From: Pseudomonas promysalinigenes
Lineage (GTDB): Bacteria > Pseudomonadota > Gammaproteobacteria > Pseudomonadales > Pseudomonadaceae
Assembly: GCF_014269025.2 (NCBI RefSeq)
Contig: NZ_CP077094.1
Span: forward strand, 4,682,501-4,746,500
Reading direction: 5' to 3'
DNA: 64,000 nt
The notes under the pieces are model-generated. The model saw only the letters and a program-made list of their open reading frames with translations, ran no database searches and was not told the origin of the DNA. Of the stretch, positions 27,001 through 36,160 are shown one piece after another (the first letter of the stretch is position 1; the number at the start of each line of letters is the position of its first letter). The position numbers and the translations under genes were made by a program.

Positions 27001-28715
27001 ACGTACATGCCAGTTGCCTGGTCGCTGGCCGGCGCCGTAGCTTCGCGCTTGAACGCCAGTGGCATCAGCATCTGCGCAGGTAATTGGGGGTCAACCACAC
27101 CCCGGCAGTAGTCGACAACGCACTGCAGGCCAGCTTCGCTGAGGTCATTGGCCAAGCGGGCCGAAAGCGCACTGAACAACAGCGAGCAGCGCCACTCACG
27201 CCCGAACCGGGCCACCCGCTGTGGGCGCTGTTCGGGGTCATCCAGGCATTGAGCGACATACGCCGGGTAGTGACCACCAATGTCGACCTTTTGCACCAGG
27301 GCCTGCACATAGGCTGGGTTCATCCAGTCCATGATCAACTGCCCTTGGCGGTGGTGCACAGCGCTGAGCACTGCGCCTTGCAAAGAGCTGAGATTGCCAA
27401 TGGCGAACTCGGTCAAGCTCAGGCGCCGATGCTCCACACTGCCGCCACCCACGCCTGCGCCAGCACCGCCCGGCGTGCCGCGGGCGATGGTCAGGGTCAA
27501 TTCAAGGTCGTCGGGGAAGTAGTTGGCGTCATCGGGATGGTCGGCCAGCAACTGCGCCCGCAGCTGCTGGCGTGTGTAGGCGTGCAGGTCCAGCACCCCC
27601 TCCAGGGCGCCGATACCATCGGACTGTGCTTGGGCCAGGGCTAGGTCGAACAATGCGCACTGGCAAGCGAAGCTATCGGCCGCCGCTGCATGCAGAAAGC
27701 GCGGTGGCAGTAGGGTGCTGGCGCGTGGTTCGGTCAACCGATAGCCATCGACAAAGTAGCGCGATGGATCGCACAGGCCAGCGAAACACTGCTCAAGCGC
27801 GTCAACGTCAGCTAGTTGCCAATAGCGCACGCGGATCACAGGCTCAAGCAGCGCCTCGAGCATCAGCGCGCTCAACTGCGCGAAAGCATCGCCCTCCAGT
27901 TCAAAGCGGTCCCAAACGAAACCCTCGAATGCATGCCGCTGGGCGAACGTATCCTGTAGGGCCAAGGCGAACTCGTCCAGCGAATCGAACGAACGGATCA
28001 CACTGCAGGGCGCGCACCACAGCAGTACCTTGCGCGCATCGCTTTCCCCCATGATCAGCAAATGAGGCAACAGGCAGCGATAGCTCTGGCTGCCTTGGCT
28101 CAGTCGTACCTGTACCACGCTCACACTGGGCGATCGCTGGCCGCCCTGAAGCGCACCGTGGATGTAGCTCTGCTGCTCGGCATCCAGGTTCTGCATAGGC
28201 AGGTTGGCCAACCAGGCGGCTTTGATCGTCTGTTGCAGCCACAGGTCACGGCTGACACCGCTGACGCCCAGCGCTTGCCAGTATTCGGCTTGCGCCTGGC
28301 AAAACTGCTCGGGCAACAGCAGCAACAGATCGTTGAGCGCGGCGGTCAGCGCTTGGGGCCTGACCACATCGTCATCGGAGCTCTGGAATGGGTCAGGGTT
28401 GGCATAGAAACGGTAGGGGACTTGCAGGCTGAGGCGATAGTCCAGGCCGGCCACCCAGGGAAAATCCAGCACACGACGCGTCAGTAGCGCTTGCAGGACG
28501 TAGTCGACAAAAGGCTGGTGGCTCCAGGTGCCATCGACTTGCGGAATCATCAAATACAGCGCTTGAGCAGAGGTCAGTTCAGGCCGGTAGTGGGCAATGG
28601 CCGGGTACTGTGCGATCAGCACCTGCATCAATTGCTGCCCCGCGACCTGGCGCAGAGTCGGGCGGCTAGCGAAGTGCGCGGCCACAGCATGTTTGTCATC
28701 GTTCAGGGGGGGCAT
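24045..28715 (-). CDS. Giant DUF6543/dermonecrotic-toxin-like protein, copy B
   Basis: 1556 aa. From the N-terminus: a TLRQVAGQQLMQVLIAQYP helix, a large N-terminal region with ANYFPDDLELTL (about 396) and a Gly-rich GGAGAGVGGG loop (about 418), FAIGNLSSLQGAVLSAV, LLYRPLYGD (about 585), then a hydrophobic helical segment WAILTQGAWLLFDLVSLWLR (about 692-727), a DFSWRGAQGLN motif (about 817), an SH3-like region GLYALDGQHYLQLAGDVYG (about 852-913), long coiled coils (about 914-1250) and a C-terminal module LWEAHFHYPTATTG ... GHLKLWSQRKLG (about 1488-1522). This set matches the Pseudomonas DUF6543 (dermonecrotic toxin N-terminal) family as I know it. No signal peptide is seen, nor a toxin motif I can name. 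It lies 143 bp after copy A and probably shares its promoter. Function and secretion route are unknown. Confidence 0.75.
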   Translation of the reverse strand: MPPLNDDKHAVAAHFASRPTLRQVAGQQLMQVLIAQYPAIAHYRPELTSAQALYLMIPQVDGTWSHQPFVDYVLQALLTRRVLDFPWVAGLDYRLSLQVPYRFYANPDPFQSSDDDVVRPQALTAALNDLLLLLPEQFCQAQAEYWQALGVSGVSRDLWLQQTIKAAWLANLPMQNLDAEQQSYIHGALQGGQRSPSVSVVQVRLSQGSQSYRCLLPHLLIMGESDARKVLLWCAPCSVIRSFDSLDEFALALQDTFAQRHAFEGFVWDRFELEGDAFAQLSALMLEALLEPVIRVRYWQLADVDALEQCFAGLCDPSRYFVDGYRLTEPRASTLLPPRFLHAAAADSFACQCALFDLALAQAQSDGIGALEGVLDLHAYTRQQLRAQLLADHPDDANYFPDDLELTLTIARGTPGGAGAGVGGGSVEHRRLSLTEFAIGNLSSLQGAVLSAVHHRQGQLIMDWMNPAYVQALVQKVDIGGHYPAYVAQCLDDPEQRPQRVARFGREWRCSLLFSALSARLANDLSEAGLQCVVDYCRGVVDPQLPAQMLMPLAFKREATAPASDQATGMYVLFSTQPACVLLYRPLYGDVAITEYPSIEAMMAAIGQAGALQTSVLDWLSPQARRVYDWGGFLEPHLLKPIFDTSVLPARVKPASFEAQFWQRDVDAQLYQANRDLLVELADRQTVSNQESRWAILTQGAWLLFDLVSLWLRGPVASVAWLVQALGALQNDVAALRGSDAFQRSAAVVDLLLNASMALMHLRLPGAPEATASVLPAAATEQWPRVHPASRAQASMPAQGKVGLPGALAEQATRLDFSWRGAQGLNVLSAERRKALQSMRVRQSLSGLEMIESGEHHGLYALDGQHYLQLAGDVYGARVTDQGVRIVDQAGRAGPWVALVDGQWRIDHALRLRAGMPRSRLKAMREENQKLLESLRHTEADLARNNNRLGMQLEGHREMLIQKDQQIEALLARPELDELSQNLLDLTRRLRKKLNEKVIYELKAVVENGIEHDQVLARLNAMRIDEKTLLDSLSEQRSSVRQALIQNLSVYYNEMAKMINDEGLDDISKDIAVRPEGEREIQHYKDFLGMLENVIKWETDLVDISRVLDKLLVDTLNDSSILYRDEASGARINKDLELKETIERRRLSAIDLDFRLLLDLAEASLDRLVDVDERTLEQYLDYLGSETLISAGNAHGDLAASELSAAERIEVLAGILEVYEEARGMADYLTSLGGPAIRQDRLQQYKLRLEGLQSLAEKDMAEAVREKELEQPPARQPPTYAPRGGRRKVVRTNRGRSVLGEEVEIDGVAVVQQRDFRTQNVIKTFHKQGEEWVEQAAGLGGSELPPFSPKDPRIARQRAQALVDQVDSVISLARLYVKSDEALGLSTVVEEHIDKIKEAQAKLPRLTPEDELFDSLSQAVTRLQATQRALLTGMYLVTFHPTAKSLRFLVEHQEVTVHRAGPRRMLSAKDYLDVYEIRRRVRAGEQEGEGLWEAHFHYPTATTGARQFSKGHLKLWSQRKLGRKAQLQAAATGKDLLAIYRGEVRLNDVEGIIPFD

Positions 28716-28858
28716 GGGCGCTTGCTCCAGGTTGAGAATAGCCTGGAACCCTATAGAGCCAGCCTGACCGGCCAGGCCTAAATATTGCTCGCAACGACTG
28801 ACGGCTGAGGGCGATCAGGCCCGCTCGTCAGAACCGGGCCTGCACCTTCGGTTAACTA
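28716..28858 (-). other. Spacer between giant genes A and B with an 8-bp-stem hairpin
   Basis: CAGGCCCG (28816-28823) and CGGGCCTG (28835-28842) form a perfect stem with an 11-nt loop 17 bp after the copy A stop. No T-run follows on the minus strand, so it is not a standard terminator. It may limit read-through or stabilise the 3' end. A GGAG before ATG 28715 serves copy B. Confidence 0.5.
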
Positions 28859-31800
28859 TCAGTTCAACGCAATGATGCCCTGCACATCGGCCTGCTCTAG
28901 CCGCCCACGATGTACGCGCTGACCGCTCACAGACTCGAATTGCCGCCCCATCTGGCGCTGGCTCCAACGCTTGAGATGGGCGTAAGTGAAGTCGGCCAGG
29001 TTCGCGGTTTGCGACGGCAAATGGAAGTGCGCAGCCCACAGCGGTCGCCCTTTACTGGCGCCTGGGGCGTTCAGGCGCATGATCTTGAACTCGTCGAACG
29101 GGCTGGTATTGGCAGAAACCTCGCGGCGCACGTACTCAACCTTGATCAAGCGCTGCTCATGCAAGAAGCGCAAGGCTTTGGCGGTGGGGTACGGGGTTTT
29201 GCTGAATAGCGCAGTCAACTGTTCGACCCGGTAGGCGCGCAGCGCAATCAGCGCTTGGCTCAGCGGTGCTGTCGCCGCGCTTTGCGCACCCTGCTCGGCG
29301 AAGCTTGCCAAGGCAGTTTCCAGCACGTTCACCTGGTCACTGAGCAGGCGATCGAGCAACCCGCCACTGACATCTTCCAGTACATAAGCCTGGGCGGCGA
29401 CGAGCACCTCCTGGTGGTCCAGCAGCAACGCCTTGACCTGGGCGTCGACATCCACTGCTGGGCCTGGCTGCGCCCGAGCAGAAGCTGGCTTGGCAACACG
29501 CTCGACCCAGGCATCCCCCTGGCGCTCGAACACCTGCAGGATTTTATCGCTGATCGACTGACGCACCTGCAGGACGACTTGCCCTTGATCCTCGACCTGC
29601 GTGGCAATCAGCAACTGGCCATCGCGGTTGCGAATCACCTGCTGCGGCTGCTGGGTGACAGGGTACGGCACCCGCCCTGAAGCAGTCGGCTTGCCGTCCT
29701 GCTCAGCCATGGCATCGACCAACCGGCGCCCGGCGTCTTCCTTGAGCAGGATCATCTGCGCCCGGTAGCGCCGCAACATCACAGGGTCCAGCAATACACC
29801 GGCCTGGGGTTCGATGTGCAGGGAGTGCACGATTGCGGCGGTGTATTCATCCCAGGCCTCCTGCAAAATGCTGATCCGATCCGAGGCCGACAGGTTGGCC
29901 ATCAGTGAGTCGCCGTGTGCCGACGACGCGCGGTTCAGTGCCGGGTTCATCAACCCATTCTGGAACCGCAGCAGGCGCCGGGGCATGGCTTTGGACTCCA
30001 GGCGCAAAGCGGCCTCGGCAAGGTTCAACGCGTGCTGGAAACGCAAGTCGATGGTGGTGAAGCGCCGGCTTTTGATCAACTGCGCCACGCTGCGCGGAGT
30101 GGTCGAGACGCTGATGTCCAAGGTGTCCGGCGCATCGCGCAACAGCACGTCGAGCTCGCCGTGAAGGGCCAGTATCCGTTCATTGAGTTCGATGTGGGGA
30201 ATGAGTTCTGCGCGGAACTGTTGGTATTGCTCGGCCATTTCATGCAGGTATTTGCCACTGAACTGCCGACGTCTCTGGCTGATATAGCTGTAGTCGGCCA
30301 GCAGGTAGAGTTCGCCGAGGGCGAAGTCAGCGTTGCGAATCGTCGACTGCAGCAGCAGCTTGAGCTGACGCTCCAGTACATCGCCCATTTCATGGGGGCG
30401 ATAACGGCCATACTTGGGTTCGAGCATCACCTTCAGCTGGGCGATTTGCTTGCGGTCCAGGGCGATGACCGCTTCCAGCGTAGCCACGACTTCGTGGCGT
30501 TTTGCCTTCACTTGCGCATCCATTTCGCTCAGGCGTGCCTGGTAGCGGCTCATCAGGTGGTCGGAGGCGGCACGATCGAAACCGCCCTCCCCTGCGGCCT
30601 CAGCATCCTGGCGTCGCGTTTGCTCCGTGGCTTCAAGCGCAGCCAACTGCGCCCGCTTGCGTTGTAGCGCCTGCACCTCGTCAAGGGCCGTTTGGAACAG
30701 GTTGGCAGCCTGGTTGGACTCATGGCTCAACCGATCGATCTGCGCGAGCATCCTGCTGAACTGCGTCTGCAGTGACGCCTTGGGCATGCCGCCGCGCAAG
30801 CGTAAGCGGGTATCGACCCGCCATGCGCCGCCTTGATAGACAAGGTACGGGCCATGTCCACCGGCTGGGTCAACCACGCGGATACCGTCGCGCGTAGCAG
30901 TCACGGCAAATACCTCACCAAGCATCGAGATGTAGTCTTGGCCTGCGACCTGATAAATACCCGTTGCCTGCGGTTGCTCCCCGTCCAGTGCGATTTTGGC
31001 GCGCATGGCCATCAGGGCCTGGCGCCGCTGGGTTGGCAAATCGTTGAAACCCTGGTTGCCACGCCAACTGAAATCTATCTGCGCCGTGCCCTCCAGCGGC
31101 GGCACCGGCCATGGCAGCGGCCCAGGGGTCGTCACCTTGCCTTGGCTAGGCACAACGTAGAGGCCCTGGTAGCGGCCATCCTGGGCTGGCAACTGTTTGA
31201 ATGCCGCTGCCTTTGGTAGCGGCTGGGGGTCGCTCGCTGCGGCGCTGGGCAGATGGGCATGCAGCAGGGTCATGCCAGCAGTGATGATCAGGTCGACGGT
31301 GGCCGCCTGGCGAGCGAAATCGTCGCCTTGGGTCAATGCCTCCAGCTCTGCGTCCAACGCGCTGAGGCTCTGTACTAGCCAAGACACCGAGGCCACAGGG
31401 CCGCGCAGCGCCAGGCTGACCACATCGAACAATAGCCAGGCGCCGCGGCTGAGCAGCGCCCAGCGGCTTTCGGCGGTGGACGTGCTTTGCAAATCGGCCA
31501 ATGCAATACGCAACTCCTGGTTGGCGGCATACAGTTTTTCATCCACACCCGTGGCCCACAGCAACGTTGCCAGTTGGGCAGGCGCTGGTTTTTCCGGCAG
31601 GTTGTAGGGGTCGATGCCGATGCTGCTGATGTGCGGCTCACCGATGCCGCCGTGGTCATAAATTGGGCGCGCCGCCGGATCCATCCACGCCACCATGCTC
31701 TGCTGCAGCTCGGGCGAAGCGCGGATCGCCACCAGCATGGCATCCAGGCTGGGGTACTCGAGCAGCGTATCCTTGGCATAGAGCGGGCGGTACAACAACA

Positions 31801-33541
31801 CCCGCGAGGGCTGCGCGCAAATCAGCAGGTACATGCCTTGAACACCATCAGATTGGCTAGCCTCGGGACGGCGCTTGAAAGCCAGGGGCATCAGCACGCT
31901 GCTGGGTGACGGTTGGCCCTGGCGGCCATGGCAAAAGTCGACCACACCCTGTAGACCGAACTCCGTGACCTTGCCGTCGAGCTTGGCAGCAAGGGCACTG
32001 AACAGCAGGCCCTGGCGCCACTCGCGGGCGATGTAGTGGGTGCGCTGCGGCCGGCTGGCCAGGTCGCCCAGGGCAGTTGCCACGTAGTGTGGGTACTGGC
32101 CACCGATGTCGACCCGCTGAACCAGGCCCTTGAGGTAATCCACGCTCAGCCAAGGCATGATCAACTGCCCGGTACGGTGCCGGACGCCGGTGATCACCGC
32201 CGTACTGAGGGAGCTCAGATTACCGATGGCGAATGCCGTGAGGGTCACCTCCCCCCTGTGGACCAGCGGTTCGCCGCCACCTGCCCCGCTCGCAGCGCCT
32301 CCCGCAATGCCCTGGGCCGAGGCAAGCGAAAGCAGCAGGTCGTCGGGAAAATAGTTCGCCTCCACCGGGTAGTCGGCCAGCAATTGCTCACGCAAACGCT
32401 TACGTGCAAAGGTGTGTAGATCCTGCACGCCATCGAGCGCCGAGCCCCCCTCTGACTGCGCCTGTGCCAGCGCCATGCCCAGCAGCGCCTGCTGAGCCGC
32501 GAAACTGTCGCTGGCCGAAGCGCCGAGCAAGCCCAAAGGCAGCTTGGCCTGCAGGCCATCGTCGTCGAAATAACCGGCAACCAGCCACTGCGCAGGATCG
32601 CTCAACTGTGCGAACAGAACCTGCATCTGCGCCACATCAAGGCCATGCAGGCGTAATTGCGTGATCTGCTCGCACATCAGGGTCAACAGCAGCGCCGTGA
32701 GCTGGGCGAATACATTGCCCTCCAGGCCATGACGGTCCCAACTCAGGCGCTCGAAACCATAGTCCAGCGCCAAGGTGTCGCGTAAGGCCAGACCGAAGGC
32801 ATCCAGCGATGCGAAGGCCGTGACCTGGCTCGACGGCCTGTACCACAGCACAACCTGTTCCTCATCCCACTCACCGACCAGCAGCAAGCCCGGTTGCACC
32901 AGCGACACCGCCTGCTCATCCCAGATCAGGTTGGCCTGCACCGCAAACACTGCCGGCTGCCCGATACCACCTTCGATCAGCGCGCGCACACACGCCTGCG
33001 CCTTGGTATCGAGCCCTTGGCGGGGAAGGTTGCTGAGCAGCGCCATCTTCAGCAGCCATTGCAACCACTTGTCGCGGTTATTACTGGCGTTGCCCTGGCC
33101 CTGCCAGTAAGCAACCTGGGCATGGCAGAAGTGTTCGGGCAAATCCACCAGCAGTTGGTTGAAGGCATCGGTCACGCCGCTCAGGCGGCGGGTATCGAAC
33201 TCGCTATCGGCACCGGCGAAGCGGTGGGTCGCGGCCAGCGCAAGGTTATGGTGACGCCCGTCGAGCGCCTCCAGGTTCATCGGCTGGTCCGCCACCAGCG
33301 CCTGCAGCACCCGATCGACCAAAGGCTCAGTGGTGTAGTGCCGGGTGCCCAGCACAGGGCTGTCGAGCATCAGTGGCTCGGCATCGGTCAGTGCTGGAGT
33401 GACGTAAGCCAGCCAAGGCAGCTTTTCGAGCAACAGGTTCAGCACCTGGGTGCTGACCACCTGGCGCAGGGTCGGCCTGCCGACGAACTGCCGGGCCACA
33501 GCGTCTTTGAAATCGAACAGCGTTGTCGAAAGTGTAGTCAT
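28859..33541 (-). CDS. Giant DUF6543/dermonecrotic-toxin-like protein, copy A
   Basis: 1560 aa from ATG 33541 (MTTLSTTLFDFKDAVARQF); the open frame runs 27 codons further up without a good site. It is a paralogue of copy B with the same order of landmarks: TLRQVVSTQVLNLLLEKLPW, ANYFPDDLLLSL (about 397), GGAASGAGGG, FAIGNLSSLSTAVITGV, LLYRPLYAKDTLLEYPSLDA, WALLSRGAWLLFDVVSLALR (about 690-725), DFSWRGNQGFN (about 823), GIYQVAGQDYISMLGEV (about 857), coiled coils, and LWAAHFHLP ... AHLKRWSQRQMG at the end (about 1498-1530). The middle-C-terminal part (about 950-1400) differs most. No signal peptide, no immunity gene and no secretion gene nearby. First gene of its unit, after the betT terminator. 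Confidence 0.75.
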   Translation of the reverse strand: MTTLSTTLFDFKDAVARQFVGRPTLRQVVSTQVLNLLLEKLPWLAYVTPALTDAEPLMLDSPVLGTRHYTTEPLVDRVLQALVADQPMNLEALDGRHHNLALAATHRFAGADSEFDTRRLSGVTDAFNQLLVDLPEHFCHAQVAYWQGQGNASNNRDKWLQWLLKMALLSNLPRQGLDTKAQACVRALIEGGIGQPAVFAVQANLIWDEQAVSLVQPGLLLVGEWDEEQVVLWYRPSSQVTAFASLDAFGLALRDTLALDYGFERLSWDRHGLEGNVFAQLTALLLTLMCEQITQLRLHGLDVAQMQVLFAQLSDPAQWLVAGYFDDDGLQAKLPLGLLGASASDSFAAQQALLGMALAQAQSEGGSALDGVQDLHTFARKRLREQLLADYPVEANYFPDDLLLSLASAQGIAGGAASGAGGGEPLVHRGEVTLTAFAIGNLSSLSTAVITGVRHRTGQLIMPWLSVDYLKGLVQRVDIGGQYPHYVATALGDLASRPQRTHYIAREWRQGLLFSALAAKLDGKVTEFGLQGVVDFCHGRQGQPSPSSVLMPLAFKRRPEASQSDGVQGMYLLICAQPSRVLLYRPLYAKDTLLEYPSLDAMLVAIRASPELQQSMVAWMDPAARPIYDHGGIGEPHISSIGIDPYNLPEKPAPAQLATLLWATGVDEKLYAANQELRIALADLQSTSTAESRWALLSRGAWLLFDVVSLALRGPVASVSWLVQSLSALDAELEALTQGDDFARQAATVDLIITAGMTLLHAHLPSAAASDPQPLPKAAAFKQLPAQDGRYQGLYVVPSQGKVTTPGPLPWPVPPLEGTAQIDFSWRGNQGFNDLPTQRRQALMAMRAKIALDGEQPQATGIYQVAGQDYISMLGEVFAVTATRDGIRVVDPAGGHGPYLVYQGGAWRVDTRLRLRGGMPKASLQTQFSRMLAQIDRLSHESNQAANLFQTALDEVQALQRKRAQLAALEATEQTRRQDAEAAGEGGFDRAASDHLMSRYQARLSEMDAQVKAKRHEVVATLEAVIALDRKQIAQLKVMLEPKYGRYRPHEMGDVLERQLKLLLQSTIRNADFALGELYLLADYSYISQRRRQFSGKYLHEMAEQYQQFRAELIPHIELNERILALHGELDVLLRDAPDTLDISVSTTPRSVAQLIKSRRFTTIDLRFQHALNLAEAALRLESKAMPRRLLRFQNGLMNPALNRASSAHGDSLMANLSASDRISILQEAWDEYTAAIVHSLHIEPQAGVLLDPVMLRRYRAQMILLKEDAGRRLVDAMAEQDGKPTASGRVPYPVTQQPQQVIRNRDGQLLIATQVEDQGQVVLQVRQSISDKILQVFERQGDAWVERVAKPASARAQPGPAVDVDAQVKALLLDHQEVLVAAQAYVLEDVSGGLLDRLLSDQVNVLETALASFAEQGAQSAATAPLSQALIALRAYRVEQLTALFSKTPYPTAKALRFLHEQRLIKVEYVRREVSANTSPFDEFKIMRLNAPGASKGRPLWAAHFHLPSQTANLADFTYAHLKRWSQRQMGRQFESVSGQRVHRGRLEQADVQGIIALN

Positions 33542-33626
33542 GGTGAGCGCTTCTTGGTGGGTGGGCCGCCACCATGCCGTCACGCCCAAGCCCGCTTGGC
33601 TGTACATATTGCGACTGCGCACAAAC

Positions 33627-33656
33627 GAAAAAGGCCTGATGCTTTCGCACCAGGCC
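33627..33656 (-). terminator. Rho-independent terminator of betT
   Basis: On the minus strand GGCCTGGTGC-GAAA-GCATCAGGCC is followed by TTTTTCG. It separates betT from the giant gene downstream, so the giant genes need a promoter in the roughly 85 bp at 33542-33626. Confidence 0.85.
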
Positions 33657-33678
33657 CCTGCTCGCTGCGGCTCAGCGA

Positions 33679-35682
33679 TCAGCTATAGACACGCCCCAGC
33701 AACTGGCGGTGGCTTTCGAACTGATCGAGCACGTCACGCACGATCTGCTCCGGCGCAAAGCCCATCAGGTCATACTCCTGGCTGCCATCGTGCAGGTACA
33801 CCTCGGCCCGGTAGAAGCGCTGACGCACCTGGGGCTCGCCCTCCACCGGTGCCTCGCTTGGCGCCGCCAGGTAGCCATCGAGGCTCACTTCGTAAACGAA
33901 CGGGTTGCCCTCCTCCATCATCACCCGCAGGCCCATCATGCTGCGCGACTGGCCAACACGGGTTTCCACTTCAAAACCCAGGGTCTGCAACTGAACGGCG
34001 GCTTCTTTGAGCGCCGGGCTGACCTGTTTGTCCATGAACCGCTGCACCACGGCCTGAGTCGGCTGCAGGTCAAGCTGGGTCAGCCGCTCACTGAAGCCAC
34101 GGCGGCCACGGGCAGCCAACTCGGCGCGTTCGCCTTCGACGGCAACGTCGTGCTTCATGGCTTTGTACAGGCCGAACATGAACAGCACCAACACCACCGA
34201 GAACGGCAGCCCCGCCAGTACCACCATGGTCTGCATGGCTTCGAAGTTACCGGCGAACAGCAGGCCGATGGTGACCAGGGTAATGACCACCGACCAGAAC
34301 ACCACCATCCAATGTGGGGCATCTTCATCGACCTTGCCGCCTTTGCACGACAGGTTGGCCATCATCACCGCACCGGAGTCGGCGGGGGTGAGGAACAGCA
34401 CAAAGCCCACGAACACTGCCACACCGATGACGATCTTGGCTGCCGGGAAGTACTCCAACAGCTGGTAGATCGACATCGAAGGCTGCTCCAGCGCCGTCTT
34501 GCCGAGCTCGACAGCGCCGTGGTTGATCACCAGGTCCAAAGCGGTATTGCCGAAGATCGACAGCCAGGCCAAGGTGAAGCCCAGTGGGATCAGCAGCACC
34601 CCGCTGACCAGCTGGCGCACCGTGCGGCCCTTGGAGATACGGGCGATGAACATGCCGACGAATGGACCCCAGGAGATCCACCAAGCCCAGTAGAACACCG
34701 TCCACAGGCCCAACCAGCGCTCGGACTGGCCGTTCTCGCCTTCATACACGTACAGGTCGAAGGTCTTGAGCACGATGCCATTGAGGTAGTCCCCGACGTT
34801 CTGCACGAAACCGTTGAACAGATGCAGGGTGTTGCCGGCCAGCAGTACGAAGATCAACAGGCCGCTGAACAGCAGGATATTCAGGTTGGACAGGCGGCGG
34901 ATGCCGTTTTCCACACCGGACACTGCAGCCACGGTTGCCACGCCGGCCATCACCAGGATCACCACCAACAGGTTGGTTTTGCTGTGGTCCATGCCAAACA
35001 GGTATTCAAGCCCAGAGGCCACCTGCATTGCACCGATCCCCAGGTTGGTCACCAGGCCCAGCAAGGTCACGAACATACCGAAGATGTCCACGGCATTGCC
35101 TGCAGCGCCTTTGACCCAACGCTCACCGACCAGCGGGTACAGGGCCGAACGCAGCGCCAGCGGCTGGTTATGGCGGTAGGCGAAGTAACCCACGGCCAGG
35201 CCCACCAGCGCATAGATCGCCCAGCCATGCAGCCCCCAGTGCAGGAAGGTCAGTTGCAGGCCCTGGCGTGCGGCCTCAAGGCTGGCAGGGGTGCCTTGCG
35301 GTGGGTTGAAGTAGTGGTCCAGTGGCTCGGAAGCACCGAAGTACAACAGCGAGATACCGATACCGGAAGAAAACAACATGCCGGCCCAGGCACCGTAGCT
35401 GAAATCGGGCTGGTCATCCTTGCCGCCCAGCTTGAGCTTGCCGTAATCGGAGAAGGCCAGGTAAACCACGAACAGCAGGTAACCGCAGATCACCAGCATG
35501 TAGTACCAGCCGAAGGTGCGCGTAAGCCATGTCTGGGCGACGCCCAGCACACGGCCAGCGGTTTCGGGTACAGCGATCAGCAAGGCAGTCAAAACGAGAA
35601 TCATCAGCGCGGAGGTGAAGAACACCACGCGGTTGACCCGTACCCTCTCGGCGGGGGGCTTGGTAAGGGAGGCAGAACTCAT
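33679..35682 (-). CDS. betT: Choline transporter, BCCT family (BetT)
   Basis: 667 aa, with a long C-terminal cytoplasmic tail as in osmoregulated BetT. About 12 membrane segments in the first 500 residues; the BCCT signature is seen in the tryptophan-rich WTVFYWAWWISWGPFVGMF near 330 and GIGISLLYFGASEPLDHYFN near 108. The tail (about 515-667) is hydrophilic. It carries proton-driven choline uptake and lies divergent from betIBA across 478 bp. The start ATG 35682 follows CCCGGAG. Confidence 0.94.
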   Translation of the reverse strand: MSSASLTKPPAERVRVNRVVFFTSALMILVLTALLIAVPETAGRVLGVAQTWLTRTFGWYYMLVICGYLLFVVYLAFSDYGKLKLGGKDDQPDFSYGAWAGMLFSSGIGISLLYFGASEPLDHYFNPPQGTPASLEAARQGLQLTFLHWGLHGWAIYALVGLAVGYFAYRHNQPLALRSALYPLVGERWVKGAAGNAVDIFGMFVTLLGLVTNLGIGAMQVASGLEYLFGMDHSKTNLLVVILVMAGVATVAAVSGVENGIRRLSNLNILLFSGLLIFVLLAGNTLHLFNGFVQNVGDYLNGIVLKTFDLYVYEGENGQSERWLGLWTVFYWAWWISWGPFVGMFIARISKGRTVRQLVSGVLLIPLGFTLAWLSIFGNTALDLVINHGAVELGKTALEQPSMSIYQLLEYFPAAKIVIGVAVFVGFVLFLTPADSGAVMMANLSCKGGKVDEDAPHWMVVFWSVVITLVTIGLLFAGNFEAMQTMVVLAGLPFSVVLVLFMFGLYKAMKHDVAVEGERAELAARGRRGFSERLTQLDLQPTQAVVQRFMDKQVSPALKEAAVQLQTLGFEVETRVGQSRSMMGLRVMMEEGNPFVYEVSLDGYLAAPSEAPVEGEPQVRQRFYRAEVYLHDGSQEYDLMGFAPEQIVRDVLDQFESHRQLLGRVYS

Positions 35683-36160
35683 TGCACGAATGCTCCGGGC
35701 AGTGCGGCTGTGGAGGCTAATCAGTCTTTCCCGAGCAATTGGTGGAATATCCCCACTGCATCAGGTGTTATAAAAGCAACTTGGAAACCGCGATCCCGAG
35801 TCGATACGTTGCAAAAAACAGACAGGCGGCCTGTTGAAAACTGCTGCATCACCGCTTAGGTGCGCGCATTGGTCACAGACCACCCCGCCCGCTCCAAGGA
35901 CCTGTCGCAGGGCCAGTGACCGTACGGCAGAATCTGAATTTCGCATCGCCCATGCCCGTCAACGCCTTGTATTCCGGGGGTTTTCGCGATTTCCTGGGGT
36001 GTCAATTCGCGCCTCACCGATCGCTTTGAACAGTGTCAATGGCACAAATTGTCGCAGAGCTTATTCTTTATTGATTGAACGTTCAATCAAAACAAAATAG
36101 ACTGGTCTTCGCCGAGTCAGCCGTCTGTCGTCTGCTGGCAGGACCTGAGGAGATAGCAAG
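35683..36160. other. betT-betI divergent regulatory region
   Basis: 478 bp without a gene. The notable element is the BetI-type palindrome at 36071-36090. The rest holds presumed promoters for betT and betIBA; I can assign no boxes with confidence and saw no REP element. Confidence 0.6.
36071..36090. promoter_or_regulatory. BetI operator (20-bp perfect palindrome)
   Basis: TTGATTGAACGTTCAATCAA is a perfect 20-bp palindrome 70 bp before betI. BetI is a TetR-family repressor released by choline, known to bind an AT-rich dyad in the bet promoter region, and a TetR-type operator is expected in this place. Confidence 0.8.

Noticed and set aside
24045..33541. The two giant genes as type VI secretion or polymorphic-toxin (Rhs/CDI) components
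   Set aside because: No YD repeats, no haemagglutinin repeats, no VgrG/PAAR/Hcp and no small immunity gene after either gene.
33709..35859. A 716-codon plus-strand frame opposite betT
   Set aside because: Rich in H and Q, as expected for the reverse of a membrane protein gene; BetT is clear on the minus strand.
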